Shown here: piece by piece, positions 17,898 to 27,009 of the stretch | How positions within the stretch are numbered: position 1 is the stretch's first letter | Layout of the letters: every line of letters starts with the position of its first letter | NCBI GenBank assembly: GCA_900545315.1 | Contig: UQYM01000016.1 | Coordinates: 1-54,554, forward strand | Source of the DNA: an uncultured Alistipes sp. | GTDB lineage: Bacteria; Bacteroidota; Bacteroidia; Bacteroidales; Rikenellaceae | Direction: 5' to 3' | Length of the DNA: 54,554 nucleotides | Made by a program: the position numbers and the translations under genes | Notes under the pieces: generated by a model | Told to the model about the DNA's origin: nothing | Databases searched by the model: none | Seen by the model: the letters and a program-made list of their open reading frames with translations, nothing else

Positions 17898-18390
17898 CGG
17901 TATAGTTTTCGTCGCCTTCGAAACCGTCGAAATCGCTCATAATTTCATCGAAGATCGAACGGTTGGTGGGTGAAGCCTCCGGGTCAAACTGGTCGGGAGC
18001 CTCTCCGTTGGCCAACATCACTTGCGGAGCCCCATCTTTGTCACGTTGGGCGTCGATCAGCTCCAAATAGAGTGCTCTGTCACCCATGACATCGAACTGA
18101 TAGATCAACCGGTTATAGTTGCCCAAAATGGCCTCGGCCAGGGTTAGTTCGCTCATTGGTTTTGGGGTATTGGGACTGTCATCTTCTATACCCATGTCCA
18201 TATAGGTGTATTCTGCCAGCCGGTTCCAATCCTTGTCGGAGAGGAAAAATGAAGCCATATTCTCTTTCTCATAGTTGAGATCATCGCTGATAAAGGCATG
18301 TAGATCGGCCAGTGTCATACTGGGCGGGAGCAGATAGTCACGCAGAAAGTTGTCATCCTCGTCACTGAGCATTCTGAATTGTAACAGCAT
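17887..18390 (-). CDS. pRiA4b ORF-3-like (IS1096 passenger TnpR-like) protein
   Basis: This 167-aa acidic protein has LLQFRMLSDEDDNFLRDYLL, then TLADLHAFISDDLNYEKENM and FFLSDKDWNRLAEYTYMDMG. This is the pattern of the family named after plasmid pRiA4b ORF-3. Chromosomal Bacteroidetes copies are common and do not by themselves signal a mobile element. The function is unknown. The C-terminus is rich in Asp and Glu. It lies 11 bases after the acyl-CoA-reductase-like gene and overlaps miaA. Confidence 0.75.
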   Translation of the reverse strand: MLLQFRMLSDEDDNFLRDYLLPPSMTLADLHAFISDDLNYEKENMASFFLSDKDWNRLAEYTYMDMGIEDDSPNTPKPMSELTLAEAILGNYNRLIYQFDVMGDRALYLELIDAQRDKDGAPQVMLANGEAPDQFDPEASPTNRSIFDEIMSDFDGFEGDENYTDDE

Positions 18391-18401
18391 ATTGGTGAGT
18401 T

Positions 18402-19415
18402 TTAAATTCCTTGTAAAAAGTTGATCACATCAATTCCGTCCGGATAGTCTTCGGGTGTGGGGTGTTGGGCCAGTCCGAATGCCACGGCACGGGGATGATG
18501 GATACATATGCTGACACAACACTGAATCTGGTTGTCGTGTTGTTTGATCCACGATTCGACGTCGGTCAGCGTATTGTAGCGTGTTAATGTAATTTCACTG
18601 ATCCGGTTGCTGGGTTCATCCCCTTCACGCAATACAAAAAATCCGCCGTCGATATAGTTGCGGTTCAACATGGTATTTAGCGCACGGGCCTGACGATAAT
18701 TGTGCAGAAAAGGCGGGAAGGCGATGCGGTGTTTTTTTAAGGACTCTATTAGCGAGGTAACATCGAACGTTGCGGGGACGAATATTTGGCTGACATTACG
18801 GCATCCCAAGCCGAAATAGGTGAAAATATCATCACCTAATTTTTGCAGTTCAGCGAATGATTCCTCGCCGTTGAGCACCGCAATGCTGTGGCGGCTTCCG
18901 CGTATCAGAGCTGGAATATCATGGTATTCGCTGCGGAAATAGCGGTTCGTATTGTCGCTGCCGGTTGCGATGATGGCATCCAATGAATCGCTTGCCTCCA
19001 TTTTATGCAGGCTCAATTCCGGATTGATATGCAGCAGCATCTGAACGATATGATCGATCAAGACACGGTCTTTGGAGGAGGGTTTGTACAGACAGATATG
19101 TCCACAAAGCAGAACACACATCAGATCGAAAAAACCGACCAGCGGAATATTGCCGGCCATGATGATTCCCACTCTCCGGCGGATCGAGTTCGTAGGGCCG
19201 GGATAATGTGCAAGCCACTGCTCCAGTTGTGCGGGTCGTAGCATGTCGTTGCAGATGGCCCGGATGGCATATTCAATCGATTCGGGGGTAAACCATACGT
19301 TCTCTTTGGCAGCCTGTTCGATGACCGGAGTTAGTTCTCCGTTATCAAGCGAAACGGTTAGTTGACGGCCCAGTTCGATAAACGTCTGGATTGGATATTT
19401 TGCAGTGCAAACCAT
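18402..19415 (-). CDS. Acyl-CoA reductase-like (LuxC / aldehyde-dehydrogenase fold) protein
   Basis: This 337-aa protein resembles the acyl-CoA reductase family seen in Bacteroidetes. IRRRVGIIMAGNIPLVGFFD forms the nucleotide-binding region. GLGCRNVSQIFVP carries the likely catalytic cysteine. The substrate is unknown. It is the first gene of the minus-strand run with the pRiA4b-like gene and miaA. A minus-strand TAGTTTTG at 19420-19427 would start RNA almost at the ATG, so the transcript may be nearly leaderless. Confidence 0.75.
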   Translation of the reverse strand: MVCTAKYPIQTFIELGRQLTVSLDNGELTPVIEQAAKENVWFTPESIEYAIRAICNDMLRPAQLEQWLAHYPGPTNSIRRRVGIIMAGNIPLVGFFDLMCVLLCGHICLYKPSSKDRVLIDHIVQMLLHINPELSLHKMEASDSLDAIIATGSDNTNRYFRSEYHDIPALIRGSRHSIAVLNGEESFAELQKLGDDIFTYFGLGCRNVSQIFVPATFDVTSLIESLKKHRIAFPPFLHNYRQARALNTMLNRNYIDGGFFVLREGDEPSNRISEITLTRYNTLTDVESWIKQHDNQIQCCVSICIHHPRAVAFGLAQHPTPEDYPDGIDVINFLQGI

Positions 19416-19436
19416 ACAACAAAACTACAAAAAACT

Positions 19437-19444
19437 TACCTTTG
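19437..19444 (+). promoter_or_regulatory. -7 box for kdsB
   Basis: TACCTTTG matches TAnnTTTG and lies 31 bases before the kdsB ATG at 19476. It is divergent from the acyl-CoA-reductase-like gene. Confidence 0.6.
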
Positions 19445-19475
19445 CTCAATAACAATCCCCAAGAATCGTTGTGAT

Positions 19476-20237
19476 ATGAAATTTTTGGCACTGATCCCAG
19501 CTCGTTATGCTTCGACTCGTTTTCCTGGTAAGCCTTTGGCTGATTTGATGGGTAAACCGATGATCCAACACGTTTATGAAAAGGCGCATGCAGTGTTTGA
19601 CGCCTGCTATGTAGCGACGGATGATGTACGGATTGAACAGGCCGTAGTAGCGTTTGGGGGTAAGGTGGTCATGACCTCGGAGAAACACCCCAGCGGTACG
19701 GATCGTTGTCGTGAAGCCTGGGAAAATGTGTGCCGTGAAACTGGCGAGCAGTTTGACGTCGTAGTCAACATTCAAGGAGACGAACCGTTTGTTTCGCGGG
19801 AGCAGTTGGAGCTGATTCAACAGTGCTTCGCAGATTCGCGTACCGATATTGCGACGCTGGTCAAACCGTTTGGTGCTAATGAAGATATTTTTAACCCCAA
19901 TTCTCCGAAAGTGGCTGTTTCGGCACAGGGCTATGCCCTCTATTTCAGCCGTTCGGTGATCCCCTATCAGCGTGGTGTGGAAGCATCCCTGTGGCAAACC
20001 AGTTTCAAATACCTGAAACACATCGGTATGTATGCCTATCGGACGGAGGTGTTGCGGGAGATTACCGATCTGCCTCGCGGGGTCCTCGAACAGTGTGAAT
20101 CCTTGGAGCAGTTGCGTTGGTTGGAGAATGGTTATCGCATCAAAGTGGCTGAAACCAATGCAGAAAGTTTGGCTATTGATACGCCGGCTGATTTGGAGGC
20201 TGCCCGTGCATTTATGGCTCAGCATCAAAATTGCTAA
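19476..20237 (+). CDS. kdsB: 3-deoxy-manno-octulosonate cytidylyltransferase
   Basis: This 253-aa enzyme makes CMP-Kdo for lipid A-core assembly. It starts with MKFLALIPARYASTRFPGKPL, and NIQGDEPF and HIGMYAYR are further family marks. ATG 19476 is chosen because the upstream extension to 19362 lies over the divergent promoter region and has no family similarity. Its presence indicates a Kdo-containing LPS or LOS. Confidence 0.96.
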   Translation: MKFLALIPARYASTRFPGKPLADLMGKPMIQHVYEKAHAVFDACYVATDDVRIEQAVVAFGGKVVMTSEKHPSGTDRCREAWENVCRETGEQFDVVVNIQGDEPFVSREQLELIQQCFADSRTDIATLVKPFGANEDIFNPNSPKVAVSAQGYALYFSRSVIPYQRGVEASLWQTSFKYLKHIGMYAYRTEVLREITDLPRGVLEQCESLEQLRWLENGYRIKVAETNAESLAIDTPADLEAARAFMAQHQNC

Positions 20238-20255
20238 GCTTTGCTGTCGGCGTGA

Positions 20256-20286
20256 TTTGGAGAATCGCGAAAAAACGGTATCTTTG
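20256..20286 (+). promoter_or_regulatory. Consensus promoter of rho
   Basis: TTTG at 20256-20259 and TATCTTTG at 20279-20286 are 19 bases apart. It gives a leader of about 70 bases before ATG 20364, which could be a site of control, although I see no strong structure there. Confidence 0.75.
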
Positions 20287-20363
20287 TTCTGTCATGACGT
20301 TCTTCTGCAGTTCGTCCGAGCTGCTTCGTATGACCTCTTTTATCCAGTAAACTCCTAATTATC

Positions 20364-22211
20364 ATGTACGATAAAGATGCCCTTCAGGGCAAAACGCTTG
20401 CCGAATTGCGTGAAATTGGCCGTCAGTTCGGCATTAAGGCTCAAATGCGTAAGCAAGAGCTGGCAGATAAAATTATTGAGTTATCCGCCCAACAAACCCA
20501 ACAGAAAGATAGCGTTACCCCTACTCCATCGACCTCGGACCCTGCTGTGGTCGCTGAGCAGCCGCAACGTCGTCCGGTAGGACGTCCTCGGAAACAGGTT
20601 GCCGGAGCGGAAGAGAAAACGGCGGGCAAAATCGGGCGTGTCATTCAAGGGGAGCCTTATCGCAAGCAGCGCGGTCGTCGGGCAAAAGATAATAAGGAGA
20701 ACGGAGAACATGCAGCGGAAAATACACCCGTTGCAACTGCTGCGCAGCCCGCAGCCCCAACAAACGCAGAGCCGACAGGGATTCGTCAGAGTATCGCCGC
20801 AATGCGAGGTGATGCTGTGAACACAGTGAAACGTCACAAACGCGAACGTATCACGTTTAATAAGGCGGTTCGGAATACCGTTTCGGAGCCCGATCCTGAG
20901 GCGGAACTTTTGCAGGAGGCCGATGTGGATTATAGCGATATTCCAGAATTGCCGATTGCCGAAACTCCGGCAGCTGAGATGCCCAAGCAGGTTGAACTGG
21001 CTATGGCTGAACATGAGCATGAGCACGAACATGACGATGCAGCCGTGAAACCGCTTCCCCAACCTCATATTCGTCGGGATGCCAAGGACGATTTTCTGGG
21101 TGATGTCGAGGGTGAAGGCGTTTTGGAGGTGATGCCTGATGGATATGGCTTCTTGCGTTCGACCGATTACAACTATCTGAACTCTCCGGATGATATTTAT
21201 GTATCCCCTTCGCAGATCAAGTTATTTGGACTGAAGGTGGGTGATACGGTGCAGGGTTTGATTCGTCCTCCGAAGGAGGGTGAAAAATATTTTCCTTTGG
21301 TCAAGGTGAATCGGATCAATGGATTGAGTCCCGATGAGGTGCGGGATCGGGTCCAGTTCGAATACATGACTCCCCTCTTCCCGACCGAAAAATTCAATTT
21401 GACGGGCAATGGGCATAATAACCTTTCGACTCGCGTGATTGATCTGTTTGCTCCGATTGGCAAAGGTCAGCGCGGACTGATTGTGGCGCAACCCAAAACG
21501 GGTAAAACAATGCTGTTGCAGGCCATTGCCAATGCGATTGCCGATAACCACCCGGAGGTATATTTGATCGTGTTGTTGATCGATGAACGTCCGGAGGAGG
21601 TGACCGAAATGGCCCGCCACGTCAAGGCAGAGGTGGTCGCATCGACCTTTGACGAGCAGGCTGCCCGCCATGTCAAGGTGGCTGAGATGGTTCACGAAAA
21701 GGCGAAACGTATGGTTGAATGTGGGCATGACGTCGTGATTCTTTTGGACTCGATTACCCGTTTGGCGCGTGCTTACAATACTGTGCAGCCGGCCTCAGGC
21801 AAGGTGCTTTCGGGAGGTGTGGATGCCAATGCGCTGCATAAACCCAAACGCTTCTTCGGAGCAGCTCGTAACACTGAGGAGCGAGGGTCGTTGACCATTA
21901 TTGCCACAGCGTTGATCGATACCGGATCGAAAATGGATGAGGTGATCTTTGAGGAGTTCAAGGGAACCGGTAACATGGAGTTGCAACTTGACCGTCAGTT
22001 GGCCAATAAACGTATTTATCCAGCGGTAAATATCGTAGCTTCAGGAACCCGTCGTGAAGATCTGCTGTTGAGTAAGGAGGTGATGCAGAAAATCTGGGTG
22101 TTGCGTCGTTACCTGGCTGACATGAATCCTACTGAGGCGATGGAGGTGATCAAAAAGCACATGGAATCCACCCGTTCCAACGAAGAGTTGTTGGTCACCA
22201 TGAACCAATAG
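20364..22211 (+). CDS. rho: Transcription termination factor Rho with long disordered insert
   Basis: This 615-aa protein has an N-terminal Rho_N helix-extended-loop-helix domain (TLAELREIGRQFGIKAQMRK). A low-complexity insert of about 200 residues (about 45-245) is rich in Gln, Pro, Ala, Arg and Glu and includes an EHEHEHEHDD stretch. Then come the cold-shock-like RNA-binding domain (EGVLEVMPDGYGFLRS) and the ATPase core (Walker A AQPKTGKTMLLQ, Walker B VVILLDSITRLAR). Rho of E. coli is about 419 aa, so the extra length is the insert. Such disordered regions in Bacteroides Rho are reported to drive condensate formation. A consensus promoter lies upstream and a terminator 60 bases downstream. 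Confidence 0.96.
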   Translation: MYDKDALQGKTLAELREIGRQFGIKAQMRKQELADKIIELSAQQTQQKDSVTPTPSTSDPAVVAEQPQRRPVGRPRKQVAGAEEKTAGKIGRVIQGEPYRKQRGRRAKDNKENGEHAAENTPVATAAQPAAPTNAEPTGIRQSIAAMRGDAVNTVKRHKRERITFNKAVRNTVSEPDPEAELLQEADVDYSDIPELPIAETPAAEMPKQVELAMAEHEHEHEHDDAAVKPLPQPHIRRDAKDDFLGDVEGEGVLEVMPDGYGFLRSTDYNYLNSPDDIYVSPSQIKLFGLKVGDTVQGLIRPPKEGEKYFPLVKVNRINGLSPDEVRDRVQFEYMTPLFPTEKFNLTGNGHNNLSTRVIDLFAPIGKGQRGLIVAQPKTGKTMLLQAIANAIADNHPEVYLIVLLIDERPEEVTEMARHVKAEVVASTFDEQAARHVKVAEMVHEKAKRMVECGHDVVILLDSITRLARAYNTVQPASGKVLSGGVDANALHKPKRFFGAARNTEERGSLTIIATALIDTGSKMDEVIFEEFKGTGNMELQLDRQLANKRIYPAVNIVASGTRREDLLLSKEVMQKIWVLRRYLADMNPTEAMEVIKKHMESTRSNEELLVTMNQ

Positions 22212-22270
22212 TTTGCAGATTCAAATATAGCATCCTGCTACCCCTGCCTTGCAGGAAATAAATGAAAATT

Positions 22271-22314
22271 AGGGCAGACTACTTTAAAAAAGTGGTCTGC
22301 CCTATTCCTTTTTA
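22271..22314. terminator. Terminator between rho and the fimbrial locus
   Basis: A 15-bp stem (22271-22285 with 22289-22303) is followed by a T-rich tail on the plus strand, with AAAATT before it for the minus strand. It lies between convergent genes and probably serves both. Confidence 0.75.
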
Positions 22315-22416
22315 GGTACTGTAATGTAAAATGAGAGGCAAATTGAATAGCGATTTATGGGTATATTCTATTCTTTTATTTGAGGATATCGAGATAAATG
22401 TTGAAAGGTCATTAAA

Positions 22417-24801
22417 TTAATAAGTATCTCCATCGATGAGCCCTCCATTTGCGGGCCGATACACTGCCCGGATACGGAGGCGTTCGGTTCGTAGAGCTTT
22501 ACCCCCTGTACTCGCCGAACCCAGATTCGGGTCGTAATATTGATCAGAGCCACTTGGAACGTGGGTTACACTTCCTGTATTATTTGCCTGGGCCTTGGTT
22601 GCCCGTGCATATTCTGATGCTTCGGATGTTCCTATCCCACCCTCTTGTTCGGCAGCAGCAGAAGACCAATAAAAATAGTCTTGAAAATCTTTGTAGGTGG
22701 AATAAAAGGTAGTGAGAGTGTTTTCCAGTTCGCGAATAGCCGGCAAATACCAACAGGTGTTTTCTTCGGAGATCATGCCATTGTCATCAGTCTTGTTTTT
22801 GCGGTAACAATACTCAGCGGCAGTTTGCGGTATGTCATCCAATTGCATTGCTTGTGCAGGACCATTCGGGTAATAAGATACTAACCATCGTTTCTTAAAA
22901 ATCCCTGTTGTCATCAGAATAGCTATTGTTCCTTTTTTGCCTTCAAAATAATTTTCAACAGCATTATATTGTGATAAATAACCTCCGGCCAAAGCCGTAT
23001 GGATTGTTCCCATATTGGCAGGTCCCCAGGGTAAACCGTCATAAATCTGGTCTGAATTCCAATTGGACAGGGGATCGTAGTAGTTCTGATACTCTTCGTA
23101 TGCTTCGACGTAAATAGTGTATTGATATACACCCCCATCTTCTACGCGCACAGGCATCAAGCCATGTTGGATTAAGGTGATGGTATGTGTATCCTTAATG
23201 GTGCCGTTCTCTTTGTACTCCAAAATCAGATCAGCTTGACGGGAATTAACGCTGATATTTTCATCCACATAGATATAGATCCGATCACGGTTATACATGG
23301 TTGTGGCGGTACTGTTGCCCAATTGATTGGGATCGGTGACAAGGTTTTGTGTGAAATAGCGTCTTTTGCCTGTTCCCGGGGCAAATGCCTCTCCTGGATG
23401 GCTCAATTGGTTGGATGCAGCCGATCCACTACGCATTACATCGGCCGATACCCGTTCAATTCGGAACCAATTGTTGGTTTCCGGATTGTCAATGCGGACA
23501 TCGATTTCATTGGCAGCTGTCTCGTCGAAGAGATAGACATCCATGGGTACTACATTAAAATGGGCATCCAAATCCTTATGTCGCAAAATCGAAATATAAT
23601 AGGGGCTGGTATGCTCTACGTCAATGCGCGCATCAAATGTCACCACATCCGACGGAGTGTTACCCGCAGCGGTGATACCGGTGATGGTGACATTGTTTTT
23701 ATATTGATGATTCCTTTTGACATTGAAATCACTGACCGGATCACTTCCTAAGAAAATGGTGCAGGTTGCTTGATAGTCAATATCGTCTGCATCGGTAAAA
23801 ATACCTTTAAAAACTGCGTATGTGGCCGGAATGGTGTCGTTATTGGCATTGATGGCCAATAGGGGTTTATAGCGTTGTTGATATTCTGCATCCAAATTTT
23901 CCGGATAGGGATAGGCATTCGGATATTCAGCATAACCCGGGAGCCGCAGATTTTCGTAAACATAAAATGAAAGGGTCGTTTTACCCTGACGATTGTATAG
24001 GGTGCTTGACGAGGGATCAATGTACTGGGTAAAAGAGGTAGTATCGTCGATCCGCCCATCTTGATTTCGATCGAGATTACTCTCCTGAGCGGGGGTGATG
24101 AATGAGATGGCTGTAGCCATATTTCGGACCTGATATTGGGTCAGTGTCAGTGAGGGTAAGGCTCCAGTCGTTCCATTGGAGGCATCAATGGAGAAGGTGA
24201 AATCGATGCGAGCCATCAACGCCTTCAGTTCGATGACCACCGAACCATTGGTCTGGGTAAGTGGAACGTCGGTTGCCGAACCGAACATAGGCATACCGTG
24301 TTTCGGCAAAGAGGTCAATGTCTCCCTGCGGATTGGCTGGTAATAAAATGCGTCAAAATCAGCTTTGTTTCGGATCTTTTCGGGGTATCCTTCGGCCGTG
24401 ATGGAACCGAATGTCTCCGGCTCAACATTAGCAACGACATAGACCGTTGCATTGGCCGCATAGTCCGGGTTGACAAAAGCATTGCCATCAATATTTAACG
24501 TCGATGAACTGATATATTGGTAGCCTTGAAAACTGCCATATCCCTCTTTAGTGGCAAGATAGTTGCCATCGGGACCGAATAAAAAGACATGCAGGGACCG
24601 AATCTCTCGTTCAGCCTCATTTTTAGGATCTGAAGCACGCGTAATCACCTGCTCTGGCGACATACTTTGGGCCACGGCCGTCAGCGTAAATGAACCGTTT
24701 GGATTGGCCTTGGATCCCATCTCCGGGTCTTTGATACATCCTGTCAGCAGGATGAATGCCGATGCCAGAAGTAGATATCGATATATGATGTTTTGTCCCA
24801 T
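22417..24801 (-). CDS. Large fimbrial lipoprotein, probable tip adhesin
   Basis: This 794-aa lipoprotein has a signal peptide ending in the lipobox LLTGC. The N-terminal half resembles fimbrillin/Mfa-type domains: IRSLHVFLFGPDGNYLATK, the FIM-like ATVYVVANVE, and ALMARIDFTF. The C-terminal ~150 residues have WYLPAIRELENTL, FYWSS and a final LRIRAVYRP. This pattern is seen at the ends of Bacteroidales fimbria-associated surface proteins. As the largest and most distal gene of the fimbrial run it most likely forms the fimbrial tip. The binding target is unknown. It ends 113 bases before the rho terminator. Confidence 0.75.
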   Translation of the reverse strand: MGQNIIYRYLLLASAFILLTGCIKDPEMGSKANPNGSFTLTAVAQSMSPEQVITRASDPKNEAEREIRSLHVFLFGPDGNYLATKEGYGSFQGYQYISSSTLNIDGNAFVNPDYAANATVYVVANVEPETFGSITAEGYPEKIRNKADFDAFYYQPIRRETLTSLPKHGMPMFGSATDVPLTQTNGSVVIELKALMARIDFTFSIDASNGTTGALPSLTLTQYQVRNMATAISFITPAQESNLDRNQDGRIDDTTSFTQYIDPSSSTLYNRQGKTTLSFYVYENLRLPGYAEYPNAYPYPENLDAEYQQRYKPLLAINANNDTIPATYAVFKGIFTDADDIDYQATCTIFLGSDPVSDFNVKRNHQYKNNVTITGITAAGNTPSDVVTFDARIDVEHTSPYYISILRHKDLDAHFNVVPMDVYLFDETAANEIDVRIDNPETNNWFRIERVSADVMRSGSAASNQLSHPGEAFAPGTGKRRYFTQNLVTDPNQLGNSTATTMYNRDRIYIYVDENISVNSRQADLILEYKENGTIKDTHTITLIQHGLMPVRVEDGGVYQYTIYVEAYEEYQNYYDPLSNWNSDQIYDGLPWGPANMGTIHTALAGGYLSQYNAVENYFEGKKGTIAILMTTGIFKKRWLVSYYPNGPAQAMQLDDIPQTAAEYCYRKNKTDDNGMISEENTCWYLPAIRELENTLTTFYSTYKDFQDYFYWSSAAAEQEGGIGTSEASEYARATKAQANNTGSVTHVPSGSDQYYDPNLGSASTGGKALRTERLRIRAVYRPANGGLIDGDTY

Positions 24802-24807
24802 TGCTTT

Positions 24808-25899
24808 CTAATCGAATTGAATTTCACTCTCGCCTCCCTCTTCCCAGATTTGATTGTTGTCCACAACAAAATCCAGTACAAAGGCGTCCCCGATAAAGTT
24901 CATGGTTACAGTATAGATGGTTCCGCCTTGAGGCAGATATTTGGCCGGAAGCGATACGATTTTGTCCGGAATGCGCTCTCCCATAAACGTATAGTCGATA
25001 TGAATGTCAATCGACGTTCCGAAATAATTGGGAGCAGCACCCAGGTTGGAGATGAGCATCAACGTATTGTTGCCTACTTTTTCTGCCGAATTCAAAGCCG
25101 CAATGGTGATGTCGTCTGTATCGCTGTTGCTATCCACAAAGCTGAAGACTCCGGCAAACGTGTCTGAAGGGTACTCTTGATGTTGACCCAGAATTATTTT
25201 GATGGAACGGTAAAAATTACCGGATATGCTTAGGCCGTGTATGGTCAGATCATGTGTGGTGTTGTAATTGTTTATCTGAAAATTCACGCCGGCAAGCAGA
25301 TGTTCGAACTGTAGTTGTACATTGCCTGCCTGTCGGGTAACATCCACGGATGCTGCTGCCATGGCGTCGGGAATATCAGCAATATTACGTTGAGTGGATG
25401 TACTTCCCCCTTCAAAAGGCATGTTAAATGTTAGTGAAGGAGTCCCAATACCGGATTGTGTACTTGGTTCAACCGTGTAGTAGGTGTCTCCGTAAGGATA
25501 ATAGGCAAAAAACGTGTACAGATAGTTTTGAGGTTCGTACCACATTTCTTGTTGTCCGGTATAATAGCACGTTGTACCGTTATATTTAACCTCCCGTTTG
25601 TAGAAAATATGCGGCGAACTAAGAACGGCTTTTGCCTCCCAAGAGGTTGAACCGGTAGATGGGTCCAGTTCTGACGTGCCGGCATAATTGGCAAGGCAGT
25701 AACCTAATACACCGAATGAATGGCCACTGGGAAAGAGATCAGTCGGTCCCGACCACCGAGTCGTTGGTTCGACTTTGATCGTGGGGGTGTTGAATTGGAT
25801 CGCGCTGCCGGAAGCGGCCAAAGGATCCACAGGTGTCTCTTTCTGACACCCCGGAAGCAGGAGGCTGGCAATCAACAGGTATGTGAATTTGAGTTTCAT
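24808..25899 (-). CDS. Fimbrillin family lipoprotein (minor subunit)
   Basis: This 363-aa lipoprotein starts MKLKFTYLLIASLLLPGC, a clear signal peptide with lipobox LLPGC. The in-frame ATG at 25947 would put 16 odd residues before this signal, so 25899 is preferred. The body has the fimbrillin A/Mfa-like-1 pattern, including TYYTVEPST and QLQFEHLLAGVNFQINNYN. The family is exported as lipoproteins and polymerised by donor-strand exchange. It follows another fimbrillin gene, overlapping nothing when started here, and precedes the tip gene by 6 bases. Confidence 0.8.
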   Translation of the reverse strand: MKLKFTYLLIASLLLPGCQKETPVDPLAASGSAIQFNTPTIKVEPTTRWSGPTDLFPSGHSFGVLGYCLANYAGTSELDPSTGSTSWEAKAVLSSPHIFYKREVKYNGTTCYYTGQQEMWYEPQNYLYTFFAYYPYGDTYYTVEPSTQSGIGTPSLTFNMPFEGGSTSTQRNIADIPDAMAAASVDVTRQAGNVQLQFEHLLAGVNFQINNYNTTHDLTIHGLSISGNFYRSIKIILGQHQEYPSDTFAGVFSFVDSNSDTDDITIAALNSAEKVGNNTLMLISNLGAAPNYFGTSIDIHIDYTFMGERIPDKIVSLPAKYLPQGGTIYTVTMNFIGDAFVLDFVVDNNQIWEEGGESEIQFD

Positions 25900-25907
25900 C
25901 GGTTGCA

Positions 25908-26870
25908 TTATTCTATGGTGATGATTCCTCCTGAGGCCGTGCGCCATGGAGATACCTCTGGCTTCTCAAAGAGAATATAATCGTTGCCGAGTGTAAAGGT
26001 GTATCGGTAGCTCATCGAGGGCTCCCAAGCCGATACCCCTGCCGTGGACAAACTAATCGTTTTTGTGTAACGTGTGGTAGCTTGGTAAGGATCGGTATAT
26101 TCGTATGTAACTTCCAATATGAAATTGTCGTTGACCGCTTGAGGAACGGGTAACATCTCTCCAAACAGGGAGCTGCCGTCCATGGATATCGGTATGCTCG
26201 CTGCAGCCTGGAAAGGAGTTGCGGCTGTTGAGATCGGAGATAGTTCCCAGCGTCCGTATGTCCCTATGTCGATTGTGCAGTCACCTGTTGCAGCCATACC
26301 GTACAACTTGGCATCTACAATTTGTCCCGATACCCCTGCTGTGGCGAGTGCAGGATCGATGCGGCCAACAATCTCAACCTTTGAAAGCAGGTGCCGGAAA
26401 GTAAATAAGACCGGCGATGGATTCCCACTGTAAGTTAAATTGGTCTGTTCTGCAGCCATCAAATCCGTAGCGTTGCGAGCGTCGAAACCGGAAACAACCA
26501 GATATGGAGGTTGATTGTTATCTGCATCAGTCAAGCTAACGCCGCTTAGATTGTGGGGATACAGGGCGTAAAAGTCGTATGTTGCCCCCATTTTCCAATA
26601 TCGGAGATGGTTGTAGCTCCATACATTGTCTGCACAGTGTACCTCTTCTTGGGTCAGGATCATGTTGGACGTTCCGTTGCTGCTTTCACGAGCCCATACG
26701 GCGAACGAGTCACCATTGCCCAAAGAGGTAACCACAGCACGCGTAGCTTGTGGGGCAAAATTGATTGCTGAGCCGACGATCGGTTCCGGTTCGCTCTTTG
26801 TACAGCCGATGAATAACAGTACGAAAGCTACATGTATTCCCAGGGTTTGAATAACTTTTCCCGTTCTCAT
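25908..26870 (-). CDS. Fimbrillin family lipoprotein (minor subunit)
   Basis: This 320-aa lipoprotein has a signal peptide with lipobox LFIGC. The mature part has NFAPQATRAVVTS near the N-terminus, where maturing proteases cut in related fimbrillins. It continues with YDFYALYPHNLSG and FTFRHLLSKVEIVGRI, typical of Mfa-like-1 fimbrillins. It lies between the putative major subunit and a second minor subunit. A perfect 12-bp hairpin separates it from the major gene. Confidence 0.8.
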   Translation of the reverse strand: MRTGKVIQTLGIHVAFVLLFIGCTKSEPEPIVGSAINFAPQATRAVVTSLGNGDSFAVWARESSNGTSNMILTQEEVHCADNVWSYNHLRYWKMGATYDFYALYPHNLSGVSLTDADNNQPPYLVVSGFDARNATDLMAAEQTNLTYSGNPSPVLFTFRHLLSKVEIVGRIDPALATAGVSGQIVDAKLYGMAATGDCTIDIGTYGRWELSPISTAATPFQAAASIPISMDGSSLFGEMLPVPQAVNDNFILEVTYEYTDPYQATTRYTKTISLSTAGVSAWEPSMSYRYTFTLGNDYILFEKPEVSPWRTASGGIITIE

Positions 26871-26898
26871 TTACTTGACATTTGAGGCTTTGGAAATA

Positions 26899-26930
26899 TC
26901 ACAGAGAGCTACTGTGCGAGCTCTCTGTGA
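26899..26930 (-). promoter_or_regulatory. Intercistronic hairpin after the major fimbrillin gene
   Basis: A perfect 12-bp inverted repeat (26899-26910 with 26919-26930) and an 8-base loop sit in the 139-base gap between two fimbrillin genes. No T run follows on the minus strand, so it is more likely an RNA-stabilising or attenuating stem than a full terminator. It would favour more mRNA for the major subunit. Confidence 0.6.
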
Positions 26931-27009
26931 TGGTGTGCCAACAAAGCGAATACCTTCGCTGAACAACTTTGGATGAAACGTTAGATTTCACCCGTTTGAG
27001 TGATGTCTA

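Noticed and set aside
17887..18390. Possible mobile element because of the TnpR/IS1096-passenger-like name
   Set aside because: No transposase, inverted repeats or target duplication are seen, and chromosomal copies of this family are common in Bacteroidetes.
23185..23751. 188-aa plus-strand open frame inside the tip adhesin gene
   Set aside because: It lies antisense to a 794-aa lipoprotein with clear signal peptide and domain pattern, and has no recognisable motif or promoter.
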